NCBI GenBank assembly: GCA_013115135.1
Contig: JABANP010000095.1
Location: forward strand, 72,001-136,000
Length of the DNA: 64,000 nt
Direction: 5' to 3'
From: Perkinsus olseni
Taxonomy: Eukaryota > Perkinsozoa > Perkinsida > Perkinsidae
Positions 12,005 through 23,493 of this stretch are shown piece after piece (the stretch's first letter is position 1; each line of letters starts with the position of its first letter). The position numbers and the translations under genes were made by a program. The notes beneath the pieces are model-generated. The model did no database searches. It was not told the origin of the DNA and was given only the letters and a program-made list of their open reading frames with translations.

Positions 12005-12850
12005 CCGCATGACTGCAGGACCGCCTGCTTGGTGTCCGTCGTAGCCATTCGGTGATGCGAATGTAGAACAGCTGTGGTTGCGTTGAGTGTTGAGGTTAAC
12101 AATGGCTGAACGATGGTCGACACGCACTCGCTGACGTTGTCACCATGGCACTTCCGTCTGCATGTCTCCTCTTACCATGACGCTGTTGTCTCACAGCATT
12201 CCCCGATCTCCGGAGTTTCTCAGATATTTCTTCGTCTTTTCGCTCTCCTGCGGTGCGATATGTGCTAACCCGAGGGCATCAGTCCTAATCCCAACTTGAT
12301 GGTTCGGGAGTAATTCCGTAGCTGAGGACTGATCTACGCACATGCGTTGCGCCTGTGTCCATGCCTGCAAGCGGAGCACAATAATAATTACAGATTGAGT
12401 TCCAGTGAACGAAGTTCCTTGCGCTCTACACCCCATAGAAAGGCTTCCTTGGAGGAACCCTCCCTATGGAGTTTGGGGTGCGCAACACTAACCGCACTCC
12501 CGTTCGTCCGATCATTTCCTGACGCCGAGGACATGCGCAAGGAACGCCTGCGCAGCGTCTTCTTGGTCGCGATCCCGGCGGGAAATTCCCGCTCATTGGA
12601 ATCAGCTGCACTTCGAAGAGTCGCTTTAGGAGTACTCTCATGGAATTATGAGGAGGTAGACTAAGAGTTGTTAAGTAGCTTTTCCTTGAGACCTTTAAAT
12701 GGCATCCTCGGGTCGTGCTCACGGAGGTCATCATATCAGTCTCCACTCTACAAAAAAACTGGTGAATATCATGGCGCATCTCTCGGCCGTTTCGTACGGT
12801 AGCAGGCGATAGGCCTGCATGCTCGGTACGGCCCTCAATCTTCTGTATGT
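12005..12850. other. intergenic, no gene recognised
   Basis: A gap of about 0.85 kb before the threonine aldolase gene. Overlapping frames on both strands (12347-12664 plus, 12426-12779 minus) carry no recognisable motif. It probably holds the adhesin 3' UTR and the aldolase promoter. Confidence 0.5.
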
Positions 12851-12904
12851 GTGCTCCCTTTTCATGGTTCCACGGTTCTAGAGCTGTTAGGCACTTGTTT
12901 TGGA

Positions 12905-14368
12905 ATGTCTAATACCCCTACAGTGGAGTTACGCAGCGACACCTTCACTCAGCCAACGAGCGAGATGAGGCGTGCCATGGCTGAGGCGGAATGTGGTAAG
13001 CTAAGCTGCCGTCCGGTATTGGAGAAGCGTCCGGCTGCTGCTGCCAGGTGACGACGTGTGGGGCCTCGACCCCACGGTGAATGCATTCCAGAAAGAGGCC
13101 GCTGAGAAGTTCGGTTTCCACTCTGCATTGTATCTGCCGACGGCCACCATGTCCAACTTGGTGGCGATGCTGGTCCATTGTGAGAAGAGGGGCAGCGAGA
13201 TCATACTCGGGGACAAGGCTCACATGCACATGTGAGTCGCAGCAGCAGCAGCTGGTCGAGTGATAACTGCTGTGCGCAGATACGAACAGGGCGGCTACTC
13301 GACCATAGCCGGGGCTCACTGTAGAACAGTCCCCAACCAGCCTGACGGCACTTTACGTCTGGAGGACGTGGAGTTTGCCATCCGTCCCTTTGAGTCGCAC
13401 TATCCGATCACCAGGGCTGTCTGTGTGGAAAACACTCACAACATGTGTGGTGGCAGGGTAAAGCCTTTGGGCGTCTCCCGAGACGATCCAAGCAGCGCGT
13501 TGCAGGTCCTCGGGAAGGACTACTTGGAGTCTCTGGGCGCTCTCTGCAAAAAGTATGACGTCAAGTTACACATAGACGGGTCGCGAATCTTCAATGCTGC
13601 CGTTAAACTCGGTACTCGGCTGTGGGCTCCCCATTGCGTCCCAGGACGTGGTTACTTAGGCATTTCTGTGAAGGAGTTGACCGAGCAGGCCGACTCGGTA
13701 ACATTGTGCTTATCTAAGGGCCTTTCGGCGCCGTTGGGGGCGCTGCTCCTCACTCGAACAGAGGCGGATGCGGTTCTGGCCCATCGCTTCCGCAAGGTCG
13801 GCCAGCCGTGGGTGGCGTTCCGAAAGACGCCGGACTTTCAGGTGCTCGGAGGGAATATGAGACAGGTCGGGGTGGTGGCGTGTTGTGGACGGATCGCCAT
13901 TAATGAAATGGTCGATAGATTGGCAGAGGACCACCAGAACGCTAAGATGCTCGCGGAGGGCCTTGCCAGCATTGATGGAGTTGCCTGTAACGTTGAGGCC
14001 GTGGAAACAAACATGGTTCGGTGGGGACTCGACAAGAAGGTAGGTCGTTATCCGAGCGAACCATCGCCCTAAATGATGATCCGCAGGTTGGAGATAGAGT
14101 CACATGTGCCAAGTTGGTGGAAGCTCTCGCCAGCGGTGATGACGTCTCCGTGAAGATGATTTGTATTGAACGTGGAGCCGCTATCAGGGCCGTTACTCAC
14201 CGTCACATAACGTCAGACGACATCACTAAGGTGAGTACGTGAATCCAGTAACTTGACGAAACTCCGCTTTTGCTTCAGGCGATCACCAAGGTCCGCAAAG
14301 TCATGGAGACCGCAGTAACCACCTGGCCCAAACTAACTGCAGCCGATCACATTCTGACCATCGAGTGA
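12905..14368 (+). CDS. low-specificity L-threonine aldolase
   Basis: PLP enzyme that splits threonine or allo-threonine to glycine and acetaldehyde. Exons: 12905-12995, 13048-13231, 13280-13457, 13506-13611, 13660-13796, 13842-14039, 14087-14230, 14279-14368. Family blocks are VELRSDTFTQP at the start, GDDVWGLDPTV, HMHIYEQGG, ENTHNMCGGRV, HIDGSRIFNAAVKLG (PLP-contacting Asp and Arg), the Schiff-base lysine in LSKGLSAPLGALLL, and LGGNMRQVG. Three introns (13458-13505, 13612-13659, 13797-13841) are multiples of three and stop-free, so a plain ORF reads through them and carries spurious insertions; removing them restores the family spacing exactly. An upstream in-frame Met at 12851 would add 18 residues. 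Confidence 0.9.
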
Positions 14369-14515
14369 CGGCCCCTTCTTTCGGTTCAACAGTTGCTTTG
14401 ACATGTTAGTGGATCGGTTTTTTCAAGCAGATGCCGGCCTCTGAGTTACGGCATAGTGCACACTGAACTCACGAAAGAACAACCGGCAATGCACACCTAT
14501 TCGGGTGAATGTGAA

Positions 14516-15481
14516 CTAGCCCCATAACGCAAAACCATCGTTGAGTAGCATAGAATCACTGATAACGTCATTCCCATAGTGTCTCCCCGAGCCATTCACC
14601 CCCAAAGGCATATCATATACTCTGTCCTTCCAATGGCCCGTGTGGTTGGCGGAAGACACAAGCTGTCGTGCGAGGCTCTTAGCGCTCGCACTACCTGCGG
14701 ACTCGAAACGCGCAGGGAAGTCGTACCAGTCACTGAAGATATCAGCGACCATGTCGGAGTTTAAGCGACCCGTCCACTCCCCAGGGCTGTCAGCCTTCTC
14801 GCCAGGGCGGGTGTATACGTAGTGGACTCGATACTTCTCTGGATAGAGGGCCTTCAAACCATCAAGTTGGCGTCGGAATAAGACTTCCTCGGGCCCCTTG
14901 TTGAAGTATAGCAGACGTACCTCAGCGCCGTGGCTCAGGAGGGCCCTGATGGGGTCCACACAGGCAGTTATAGCACCACCAAAACAGAAGAAGCCGACTC
15001 TGGCGGCGGATGTATCCAAGCTGCGCAGGATGGCAGGGAGAGGAGGCAGAGGGCCATAGATGTGCATCAAGGAACCAGGCCAAACATCCTGAGCCATTTC
15101 CAGTGACACACCGCTGAGCACCTTGACAGCCAGCAAAGTTGCCTGCCCATCATCAGTAGCGACTGGTGAATAGTTTCGAGTTCGCTCTGAGGGTGCCTCG
15201 TACTTGATCCACTGGCCTGGATGAATATTGTCCTGGTAAGGGTAGTCTATCGTATACTGTATGGTAGAAGCAGTGACATTCCTCTTGTCCACCAGCTCAA
15301 CATCGTGGGCATGTAGTGCTTGTGTGACTGCAGCACCCAAGCCACCAATACAGACAACCGCTAGAGCCACCAAAACCAGGCAGCCGCAGCGCCAAGCGAG
15401 ACGCCGATAGGACCGTCTCTTCCTCGCACGACGTCTTTCGACGGCTGCATGCCCAAGAAGGAACTCTGGGTCTACTGGCAT
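14516..15481 (-). CDS. membrane-anchored ferredoxin-reductase-fold oxidoreductase
   Basis: Intronless, 321 residues. A basic cytoplasmic start (RRRARKRRSYRR) is followed by a transmembrane segment (LVLVALAVVCIGGLGAAV, about residues 35-52), giving type II topology. The rest follows cytochrome-b5-reductase-like proteins: GQWIKYEAP, the flavin motif RNYSPV (R-x-Y-S/T), GSLMHIYGPL, and the nucleotide-domain pattern VGFFCFGGAITACVDPIRALL, EVRLLYFNKGPEEVLFRRQL and VHYVYTRPGE. The NAD-binding G-G-T-G-I-T-P motif is changed to GGAITAC and the usual C-G-P-P-x-M near the C-terminus is absent, so nucleotide preference or activity may be altered. It is convergent with the aldolase, 147 nt away. Several N-x-S/T sites (NVT, NHT, NGS) fit a lumenal catalytic part. 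Confidence 0.65.
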   Translation of the reverse strand: MPVDPEFLLGHAAVERRRARKRRSYRRLAWRCGCLVLVALAVVCIGGLGAAVTQALHAHDVELVDKRNVTASTIQYTIDYPYQDNIHPGQWIKYEAPSERTRNYSPVATDDGQATLLAVKVLSGVSLEMAQDVWPGSLMHIYGPLPPLPAILRSLDTSAARVGFFCFGGAITACVDPIRALLSHGAEVRLLYFNKGPEEVLFRRQLDGLKALYPEKYRVHYVYTRPGEKADSPGEWTGRLNSDMVADIFSDWYDFPARFESAGSASAKSLARQLVSSANHTGHWKDRVYDMPLGVNGSGRHYGNDVISDSMLLNDGFALWG

Positions 15482-17437
15482 TGTCGACTAGCAGTGAGAC
15501 TCAAGCACCTACGACTGAAATCATACCCTCGTCAACGGGCATCGTCGCAAGCTCGAAGAGAATTCACTCGTGGGAGCTCAGGTGAACTACTCGCCCGAGA
15601 GAATATCAGAAGCATCCCTTGACGATGAGGTCTCATGCGCCCTCCCGATCTATCGAGCAACTCCCACGCCCTTGTACTGTCTAACGCAATGCTGATGGGG
15701 TGAAACCGATGTGGCAGTACCAAAACAGATGATGAAGATAATGACGCATAGTAAGATGGGATTATGCGGGAAATGGTTCACTTGTACTACTCCTTCGTAT
15801 TGTCTTTGACTGCCGCTGACTACAGGCACTTCTACACAAAAGGAGACGATGAGATGGTCTAACAACAGTGTGAAGGATCCAGTCCGAATCGCAGCAGCAT
15901 ACGAAGGATGGTACAACAGAATTATTAAGATAGCTCTTTCTACCGCTTGAAATTACTACATAAAATTCTACTATCAATTGCCTCACGAAATCACGGATAC
16001 CATACATGAGCCCGTTCAGGGCCACAACACCGTGAAAGGACACCGAAGTACAGCCGACAGAGTATATCATCAACACCATATGGTACATCATCCTTTATGG
16101 CGGACGGAGATGGTGGAGAGAGGGATGCCAAGACGGCATACACTTGATAATGAGAATGAATTTATGGCGACGACGACCGTTGGTGGTAAGCCTCATCTGT
16201 TCGGAAGAATTCGCAAACTCTCAACGTCACCGGCTAGTCAGTGCCTTCTTCAGCGTTTTGATGATGATCACGCTACAACAACCGAGTGCGACCTCATCAC
16301 AGCAATGACGACTACAAGCAGCAAGAGCCTTCGATCAATCCCGGCCGACTGAGTTCGTATGCATGGTCCCAGACTCGGGACCAACGATCTCAGGGCGAGG
16401 GCTCAGCAGCGGCAGTGACAATAGCAGCTTTAGTAAGCGACTAATGACGTGAACCAACCCATAACAAGAAAGGTTGGTACTAATACAAGCAGCCACCGAA
16501 CAGAGATTTTGAGGATAACGGACGATTCTAGACCAACGCTGCTGCCGAGTCTAAAATGAAAATGATATTATGTTTATGAGAACAGTGTGACTGGCAGCAA
16601 TGACAGTGAGACATCAGTGAGGCTTGCTATCTCAAACGACAGCAAGTCTGGGTATCATCAATGGTCAATCTAGGTGACGAAAAAATCCTGCAACACCCTA
16701 CTGTACCACGGCGAGTTAGTCGACAAGACAAGCTGCCCAGCGACAAGTAGGATAGTATTACTAGTAGGATGAAGAAGATGACTATCAGTTGGATAACATT
16801 CAGACGGTAGTAGCAATGACGTTACTTAGCAACGACGACGACAGACAAATGTTGACATGAGATTTCTACTATTCAGTAGCCGTCATACTTGCTAGTACTA
16901 CTATTATTATCGTTATTATACTCTTCCCAACATTATCATGAAACAGTCTAACAGTAATCGACCACAATCAAGGGCTGCCATGTCTCGGCCCTGCCTCCTA
17001 GAGGACGAATGATGATCTCGACACGGGAGGGGTTCGGCGATCATCACGGATAACAGCTGGCGGTAGTCTGGCAGGTACGAATTCCTCGTAGCTCAACAAC
17101 GGCGACATCACATTGGCGAATGGCGACTCCAGAGAGCGTCGCGTGGCCTGAGGGAGGATATAAGACTGTCAAGAATTCTACTAAGTGCTACAAGTGCAGT
17201 GGTGACACACAACGCACAAGGCGACGAAGATACTTCCGACAGCGGTTTCTCACCCGATCTTCTCCATCAGCTGCCTTTTTAAGACATTCCTTCAAGACAT
17301 TCTCAGGGCTAGTATTGCCTCTACTGCTGCCGTCTCCAACGCTACTTGGGCTGCTGTCCAGCAGGTTGCTCACCGAGGAGGCCAAGGCCGCCATGTGAGC
17401 ATCAACTTCATCGCATACGTCGTGCTTGTGACCATTT
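15482..17437. other. long gap, no gene recognised
   Basis: Nearly 2 kb between the oxidoreductase start and the end of the RRM gene, both on the minus strand. Frames at 15978-16352 and 17120-17398 (plus) and 17188-17394 (minus) lack motifs. The stretch 16350-17000 is richer in A and in GAT/GAC-like triplets and stop-dense in all frames. I saw no tRNA, rRNA or transposase. Confidence 0.5.
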
Positions 17438-18744
17438 CTAGCGATCTCTTCTATCCCTGCCGAGTCCGATAGTCCCCCATCTGTGTATAGGGTCGAGCCC
17501 GCCGCTTTCGTCGAGGGAGTTGAACCGATCCGAATCAGGGGGAGGCAAGTAAGGGACCAGCGGCGTTGATGGCCTTGCGCCGTTGCTGCTTATAGAAGAT
17601 GGAAGTAGTATCGAATCAGTTTGGCTTCTAACAGTTCGGTTACGTGGTTCCATACCGGGCGACGGACGGGAAGTTGGTGAGTTGTGACCAACCATTGTCG
17701 TAGTCGCAGTAGTTGATGTTGTCGATTGTGGCCGAGCCTCGGCGGGCATGACCTGGACCTCCTGATCTTGCAGAACATGCCTACCAGCCCCCAGTGCTGC
17801 TCTGGCCGAACGAACATCGCGGAAAGTGACGAAGGCGAAGCGACGCTGGGCACCAGTGGCCTTATCCTTCGGGATGTAGACGTCAGTGACTTCGCCGAAG
17901 CTATTAAAGTAGGTGCGCAGGTCCATTCTGGTTGCGTTGTCCGGTACGTGTTTTACGAAAATCCTATCAGTATTGACAGAGTAGTCCGGACGCGGCTGCG
18001 CCCTGGTGACAGTCAATTGGGTCCCCTCCACAACATGGGGTTGCTCCTGGGCCATAACGTCCTCGAGAGAATGGCTGTCTTCGAAGCATACGTATGCCAC
18101 ATTAGTTGCAGACTCCGGTAGATAGCAATCCAATATGGCACCGTAACGGCTGAAGTAATTACAAACAGCCTCTCTAGAAGGGATCGGTCTGTGGGGTGAT
18201 GCCCGGCAATCGACACGACAGAATATACGGAACCCCGACCTAGAATTGGACCTTTTCCCGGTCCCAGAATGAGGTAGGGCTCCTTGCTGATTAACGATAT
18301 CCCCCGCACCACCAAAAGAGATACTACGAAGTGGGGGAGGGGAGGGCCACCCGGCACTAGTACTAGGACTACCACCGTACAACGACCCGATGCCTCCTGC
18401 AGCAGCAGTGCTACGGCCAGTGGGTGACATCTTGGAATTGGTTCTGCTTCTATTGAGTGGGGTCACCAGATCGGACGACGACGGTGCTGGGGACCTCGAA
18501 TGGCTCAGAGGGAATGAGCCCGGTGAGAGCTAAAAAGAAGGTGATATTGATCCAGCAGTGTTTCCCGAGGTCGGGAGAAGACGGCCGAAAGCCCCTATAG
18601 TACCGGTTCGACCTCTATTCCCATTGCTGTATTGAATTCATCATCATCGATTCTCCTAGGGCTCCTTCTGTCTCCCCCTTTAGAAGGTGATTGCCGTACA
18701 AGTGTTGGCGTCGTAGCTGAAGCGCTGTCGTCGAGGGACTGCAT
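17438..18744 (-). CDS. two-RRM RNA-binding protein
   Basis: Two exons, 18744-18604 and 18529-17438, joined in phase 0 across a 74-nt intron that ends CTTTTTAG. The N-terminal 130 residues are Ser/Pro/Gly-rich and look disordered. RRM1 (from SGFRIFCRV) contains AVCNYFSRYGAILDCYLP and NVAYVCF. RRM2 is canonical: RNP2 RIFVKHV, DLRTYFNSFGEVTDVYIP and RNP1 RRFAFVTF. The tail is again Ser/Thr/Pro-rich. The RRM pair resembles hnRNP/TDP-43/Musashi-type tandem RRMs, so a role in mRNA processing or stability is inferred; the specific family is not resolved. An upstream Met at 18804 is in frame, but the one at 18744 gives a more natural start. It shares an 835-nt divergent promoter region with the DnaJ gene. 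Confidence 0.8.
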
Positions 18745-19579
18745 CGTTGTGAGATTATTAGAGTAGCAAGTTAACGAGACAGCTGATACCACACACCGGC
18801 TCACAACGCTCCCTTCAATTCACCCCTGTCACGTGATTGCGTACTAGCACGGCATTGGCATTTCTGGGGGTAATCGATTACTGTGGCGTGCGCTTTTTTA
18901 TACGACGCAAGTTCACACGTCTTACCCACGAAGAACTGCAGCTCAGACTTCCATCCGCTTCTAGTTGTTGAGGCTAGGAAAGATCGAGTATTGACGCTCT
19001 TCCTGAGTGTTTTTAGGAGGCGGATACAATGTGGTAGGAGGTGGCCGTGGTAAAGTTTGTTGCAGACCGCTCACCACTGGTGAAGCTGAAGAAATTCCCA
19101 ACGGGATTTAGTATTGTTGATCTCACGACCGCAGGCGTTGCTGCTCTCGAGAGCAGCTCATAAAGCTGCCTTTAGCGACAAACAGTAGTTGCAGTCGTGG
19201 TACGTTGGGAAGTTGGGTGAGGGGGGAGCCCATTTCGTCCATTTGCCAATCAATTCTGTCACTTTTCACGGCTTCCCGACAATTCACGGAGTCGGTGAAG
19301 CTGACCGCCGTCGGAACCCTTTCCTGTGGCTCAATCGACTTAACGGCCAGAAAACTGCATTTCTCTGACTCCAACTTGAATGAGGTGTGCTTGGGTACGA
19401 TAATACGGGTTCGATACGGTCGAGCATGCTGTGGCATCTCAGCTCAGCTGACGGGTTTCAGGGGGGTATCCGCGGCGTTCTGTATTTCGTGGCGCGCGGC
19501 TGGTTCATCACCTCTCCGCGTTGGTCTCCTGTGTAGACCTTGAGGCAACGGTTCCAGCCTGTTCTTTCCCTCTCATCCA
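18745..19579. other. divergent promoter region, no gene recognised
   Basis: Lies between the RRM gene (minus) and the DnaJ gene (plus), so probably holds both promoters and 5' UTRs. Small frames at 19123-19437 (minus) and 19205-19543 (plus) have no motif. A tRNA box-A-like string sits near 19485. Confidence 0.5.
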
Positions 19580-20788
19580 ATGTCGGTGCCTGCTGAGGTG
19601 CTCTCGACCGAGGGGGCTGTCGGGGATGTCCCCTTCGGCACTAGGAGCCTCAAGTTGCAGGACTACTATGCTGTACTTGGAGTGCCACGCTCGGCCACTC
19701 AGGGTAGGCCGACGACTGCGCCAGGCCCAGGCCACCCTCGTCTGCTTCAGATGACATCAGCAATGCTTACCGCCTGACTGCTATAAAATGGCATCCACAA
19801 AGACACCCTGAAGGTGAGGACTCCTCCGGCTTGGTGTATCATCGTTTGTTACTGAATCACGTAGCATCTCTCCTGGCTCCAGCGAGAGTTCTTTCGGCCA
19901 GCGCGTCGCTTAATTTCAGGTCACCTTCGAGTTCATGCCACGTCCCAATTCCAACTTGTGGCTGAAGCTTTCGTGGTTCTCCGTGACCCCCAACGTCGAA
20001 TCGTCTATGATCGTTACGGTCACCAGGGTCTCCTTTATGGCGTTCCAGGAACGGCCCTGGGAGGTGGGCGCATCAGCAGGGACCTCCGCTTTCAGTCCCA
20101 CGCTACTTCAGATGCGCCGACGAAGGTCAACGCTATGGAAGTCTACGAGACCTTTTTCGGCTCCGTGTCTCCCTTTGCTGATCTCCTTCGTGAGAGGCAA
20201 GAGGCTGCCAAGAGAGTGGCGGAGTCGCAAGGGCCGGCCGCTAAGCATGTACTGGACATCTCTCTGCAGGAAGCAGTGCGAGGGACTGTGAAAGTGAGCA
20301 GCTCCGAGTGGCTGGCGGTTACGGCGTCTTTCAGACGATCACCTTGGAGGGTGGTCGTCAGTTCAGAGTGGCTGTCCCGCCGGGCACAGTCAACGGTACA
20401 GTTCTGAGGTACGACTGCATGGGGCTGGAAGAGGCAGATGCCGCTAGGCCCGGCCCGTTGTTGGTGACAGTGAGGTTCGGGCCACAGGAAGGCCTCACAC
20501 TGTGTCCTGAGGGTTCGGGCGACTTGCATTACACGAAAGAAGTCGGGCTGTGGGAGTCCTTCCTTGGTATGAACTTGGAGATCATCGACTTGGCCTCGGG
20601 AAGGGTCATGAGGCTAGCTGTTAGATGAGCCAGTGACCGCAGCGACTAGTAAGAGGTTTATAGGGAGGGGTGCACCGCGGCAGACTGGAGGAACTGGAGA
20701 CCTCGTCGTCCATTTCGCTGTTAAATTCCCGAAAGTGATGAGTGAAAGGCAGAGGGAACTTATTGAGGAACTAAAGTCTTTAGACTAA
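19580..20788 (+). CDS. DnaJ-type (type II Hsp40) co-chaperone
   Basis: Four exons: 19580-19703, 19751-19813, 19920-20293, 20335-20788. The J domain reads DYYAVLGVPRSAT, then ISNAYRLTAIKWHPQRHPEG, then FVVLRDPQRRIVYDRYG. The invariant HPD tripeptide that triggers Hsp70 ATP hydrolysis is HPQ here, which in known J proteins abolishes or greatly weakens stimulation. No Gly/Phe or zinc-finger region is present. The C-terminal substrate-binding halves follow: VLDISLQEAVRGTVK, VAVPPGTVNGTVLRY, VGLWESFLGMNLEIIDLASG and LVVHFAVKFPKVMSERQREL, ending EELKSLD. The frame breaks at 20623-20628 (AGA TGA G); skipping one base restores the family sequence, so I extend to the stop at 20786-20788. Possibly a J-like protein without classic Hsp70 stimulation. 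Confidence 0.8.
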
Positions 20789-20941
20789 TTATGTCCATGA
20801 GGGTGTTGTTACTTGCCTTGCTGTGCTGCTACTTGTTTTGTTGGTAAGTTGCGGTGATAACAAAATGGGGGAATGTTATCGTTCACCGGGAGTGCTCCGT
20901 GGTCGTCCTAGAAGACGGAGTGGGCTATCAGTTGTGAAACG

Positions 20942-22866
20942 ATGTCCAACTCTTCGTGTTCTACCACGGCCACCAGTCGAAGCAGCTTCGACAGTTCTGT
21001 GTGCATCGCTCCGCTGAAAGTGCGAAGTTTAACCTGGGAGGACCTGCCTCAGGATGTCATCGACGAGATCATCATGGTATACACGCTTGATACTCCACTA
21101 GAACTCATGGCCCTAGCCTTGGTCAACAGGGCCACTCTGCAGCGGACGAGGGAGCTGCTCCACCGGATGGCCGTACCTGACGTTGATGTCGTCTTAGCGT
21201 CCCCCGCCGCCCATGAGCCTTTCATGCTGCGATTCAGTCGGCATATGGCAGCATTAGCTCAGTTGCCGACCATGCATCTCATGAGGTCTGCGGACATCCA
21301 AGCACCGAGTTCCCAGGAAGTCCTTCCCGAGGCCAAGGGTCGACAAGTTGATGGTCATCGCGATGGCGTTGGACTGCGCAACGGTTTGCCCAGCACGATG
21401 ACTTTCTACTGTGTGGTATGTAAATCCCCCGTGCTTGTGAACTCTGCTATAATGAGCGACAACTATCATGGAGGCAGAGGGCCAGCGTTCCTCGTCGATT
21501 GGGTCCTTCGGCGAGTTGTCGTTGAAGAGACCCTGGCCTACACTACGACCTTCACGACGGGCAGGTACGTTGTGTGCGATATCAAGTGTAGCACTTGCAA
21601 TTTCGTATTGGGCAAAAGTACTTGGCGTCTATGGACCCTGCCAACAGCTTCAAGGCTGATAAGTTCCTCATCGAGCAGGCTGCCCTCTATGTCCCTCAGT
21701 GCTGCCGGAGGGGCGCCTCCCAGCGGAAGGTGTATTCATTGAGGCAATCCACAGGGTCATCTAGTGACGAGATGTGTAGTCGGTGTCTAGCCGAGCTGAG
21801 AAACGCGACGGCTGAGGCAATACTCCTGATCACCGAGGACTTCAAGTTTGGTCGGGTTGCTCAGCTGTATGAGGTCATGCGAGAGCAGGCCTCTGCCTGG
21901 AAGGGGGTCTCCTCGTTGGCATACCGACCAGTGTCCGTTGTGCGTAGCCATAGCGAAGAAGCTGGCTTCCTCAAGCGGGCTTTGAGGTTCGTCATTGGCG
22001 GCGGCCGTTCTGGTAAAGGCCCCTCCTCTGTTGTTCCCTCAGTGAGCAAGATCGACGGGGACAGGCTGGCACGGTATACGGAAAAAGTGTCCTGCTGTCT
22101 CGCAAGAATGCTGGTTTGGCTGGTACTAGCCGATCCCTCGTCGCATGAGAGTCGTAACCTGATCACAATGGTGCTCGACGATGGTATCCTCGAGGCGCTG
22201 TCCAAGGTTGCTAGCTCCTCTGAGCCCCCCAGCGCGCCAGGGCAGACCCCAAGGTATGATAAACTCATCATTCTCGAAGGCCTCGTCCGGGGCCTTTCAC
22301 TATCGCCTGCTTGTAAAGGCTTCACCCTTTCGATCCACCGGGCAGAGTCCCTGGCGTATGAGATCCGACGGAAATGGATCGACCCTCATGGGTTGTCTGG
22401 CGCCCCGTCGGACCCTACACAGCTCCGCCGCATGTCTCTCTTCGGCAATACAGTGCGAGGTCGTCTGGAGGAAGAGTCTACGATTCTCATGGCCTTTCAG
22501 CGCCTCCGTAGGAGCAGTACTCTCGCACACCTTCGCACGGCTAGAGGTGGTGATAGGGCCATCGAACGGAGGCTGTCATTGCTGGTCACGGCAGTTGCCA
22601 CTGTGACCGAAAACGACGCCACTGAAAGAAACGAAAAATCTCGGCTACGAATTAGAAATGACCTCGGTGCGATTCTCGGCCTGCCTCCAGAGCGTCTGCA
22701 GTCTCGGAGCTCCAGTGTTGATATGTGCCCTCCCGGGAATCCGGGTAAGTCTCTTGGGGCTGCTCCAGACGTCCGTCACTGCCTAGTTCGCAGCGGGCGA
22801 TCTCCTCCCAGAGAGTCGTTGGTGGCTTCCGCTCGCTCCTCGGTCGCCGCTGTCTTTATATCATAA
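20942..22866 (+). CDS. F-box-like / Yippee zinc-domain protein
   Basis: About 640 residues without clear introns. Residues 30-80 (DLPQDVIDEIIMVYTLDTP, then LMALALVNRATLQRTRELL) look like an F-box, the Skp1-binding motif of SCF ubiquitin ligases. Residues about 155-260 form a Yippee domain: zinc pair C-V-V-C in FYCVVCKSPVL, then NYHGGRGPAFLVDWV, then TGRYVVCDIKCSTCNFVLGK with the second C-x2-C, then KYLASMDPANSFKADKF. The Yippee fold also occurs in cereblon and Mis18. The frame slips inside the Yippee block at the A run 21614-21617; one more A gives the family LG-x-KY. The C-terminal 380 residues are helix-rich with no recognised family. A substrate-receptor role is inferred. Confidence 0.7.
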
Positions 22867-23493
22867 TTTTGTATTTCTGCTCAGGTTTCTGCGGCCCGAC
22901 ACTATTCAGCAGAAGTTAGCGGGCGACCGCGCCGGGCGGTGAAGGTTGCTGAGAGTTTGTTTCTTTGGCAAGGTTATTTCCTTCGCACTTCATGGTAGCA
23001 TAAATATGATGATCGCGCATGTCTTGTTATTGTGATGATGATGATGTTGACGAGAAGTGGTGGCGATGATGATAAAGTTCCGAGCAATTCTGACTTGGTA
23101 TATTTTCATAGTGAAGAGTGATGGACTGCAACCCCGCTCGATAAGTCAAATATTTCAACGACTTTCTCTCGTCACTTTCCTGTCGTGTTGTTGAGTGCGC
23201 ATGCGGCGTGTACGGGCGCACACGTACCGTGCAATATGCGTAGTGCGGTTTATTCACTCCATCAGATTAAGGTTATTATACAGGCGCGATACTCCGCTGA
23301 GCTTTCAAGTAGGATCACAATGGTCGGCAGGCTCGTATCGACAACTGGGAACATCACTGCTCGAGAACCGATGCCGAACTGCGCAAAGACAATCTCGCTC
23401 GCCCGTAAGTCCTGTGATTGAGACTTTACACACAGTTGGGTAGCCTTGTGGATGAAGGGTTGCTCTTGAGAATCAGTTGTCGCATGCACTGTA
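22867..23493. other. intergenic, microsatellite only
   Basis: About 0.6 kb before the first globin gene. Around 23032-23070 there is a short ATG/GATG-rich microsatellite. Frames at 23185-23443 have no motif. It probably contains the promoter of the globin gene. Confidence 0.5.

Noticed and set aside
15978..16352. 124-codon plus-strand ORF in the 2-kb gap
   Set aside because: His/Thr-rich low-complexity translation with no motif; the region is stop-dense elsewhere.
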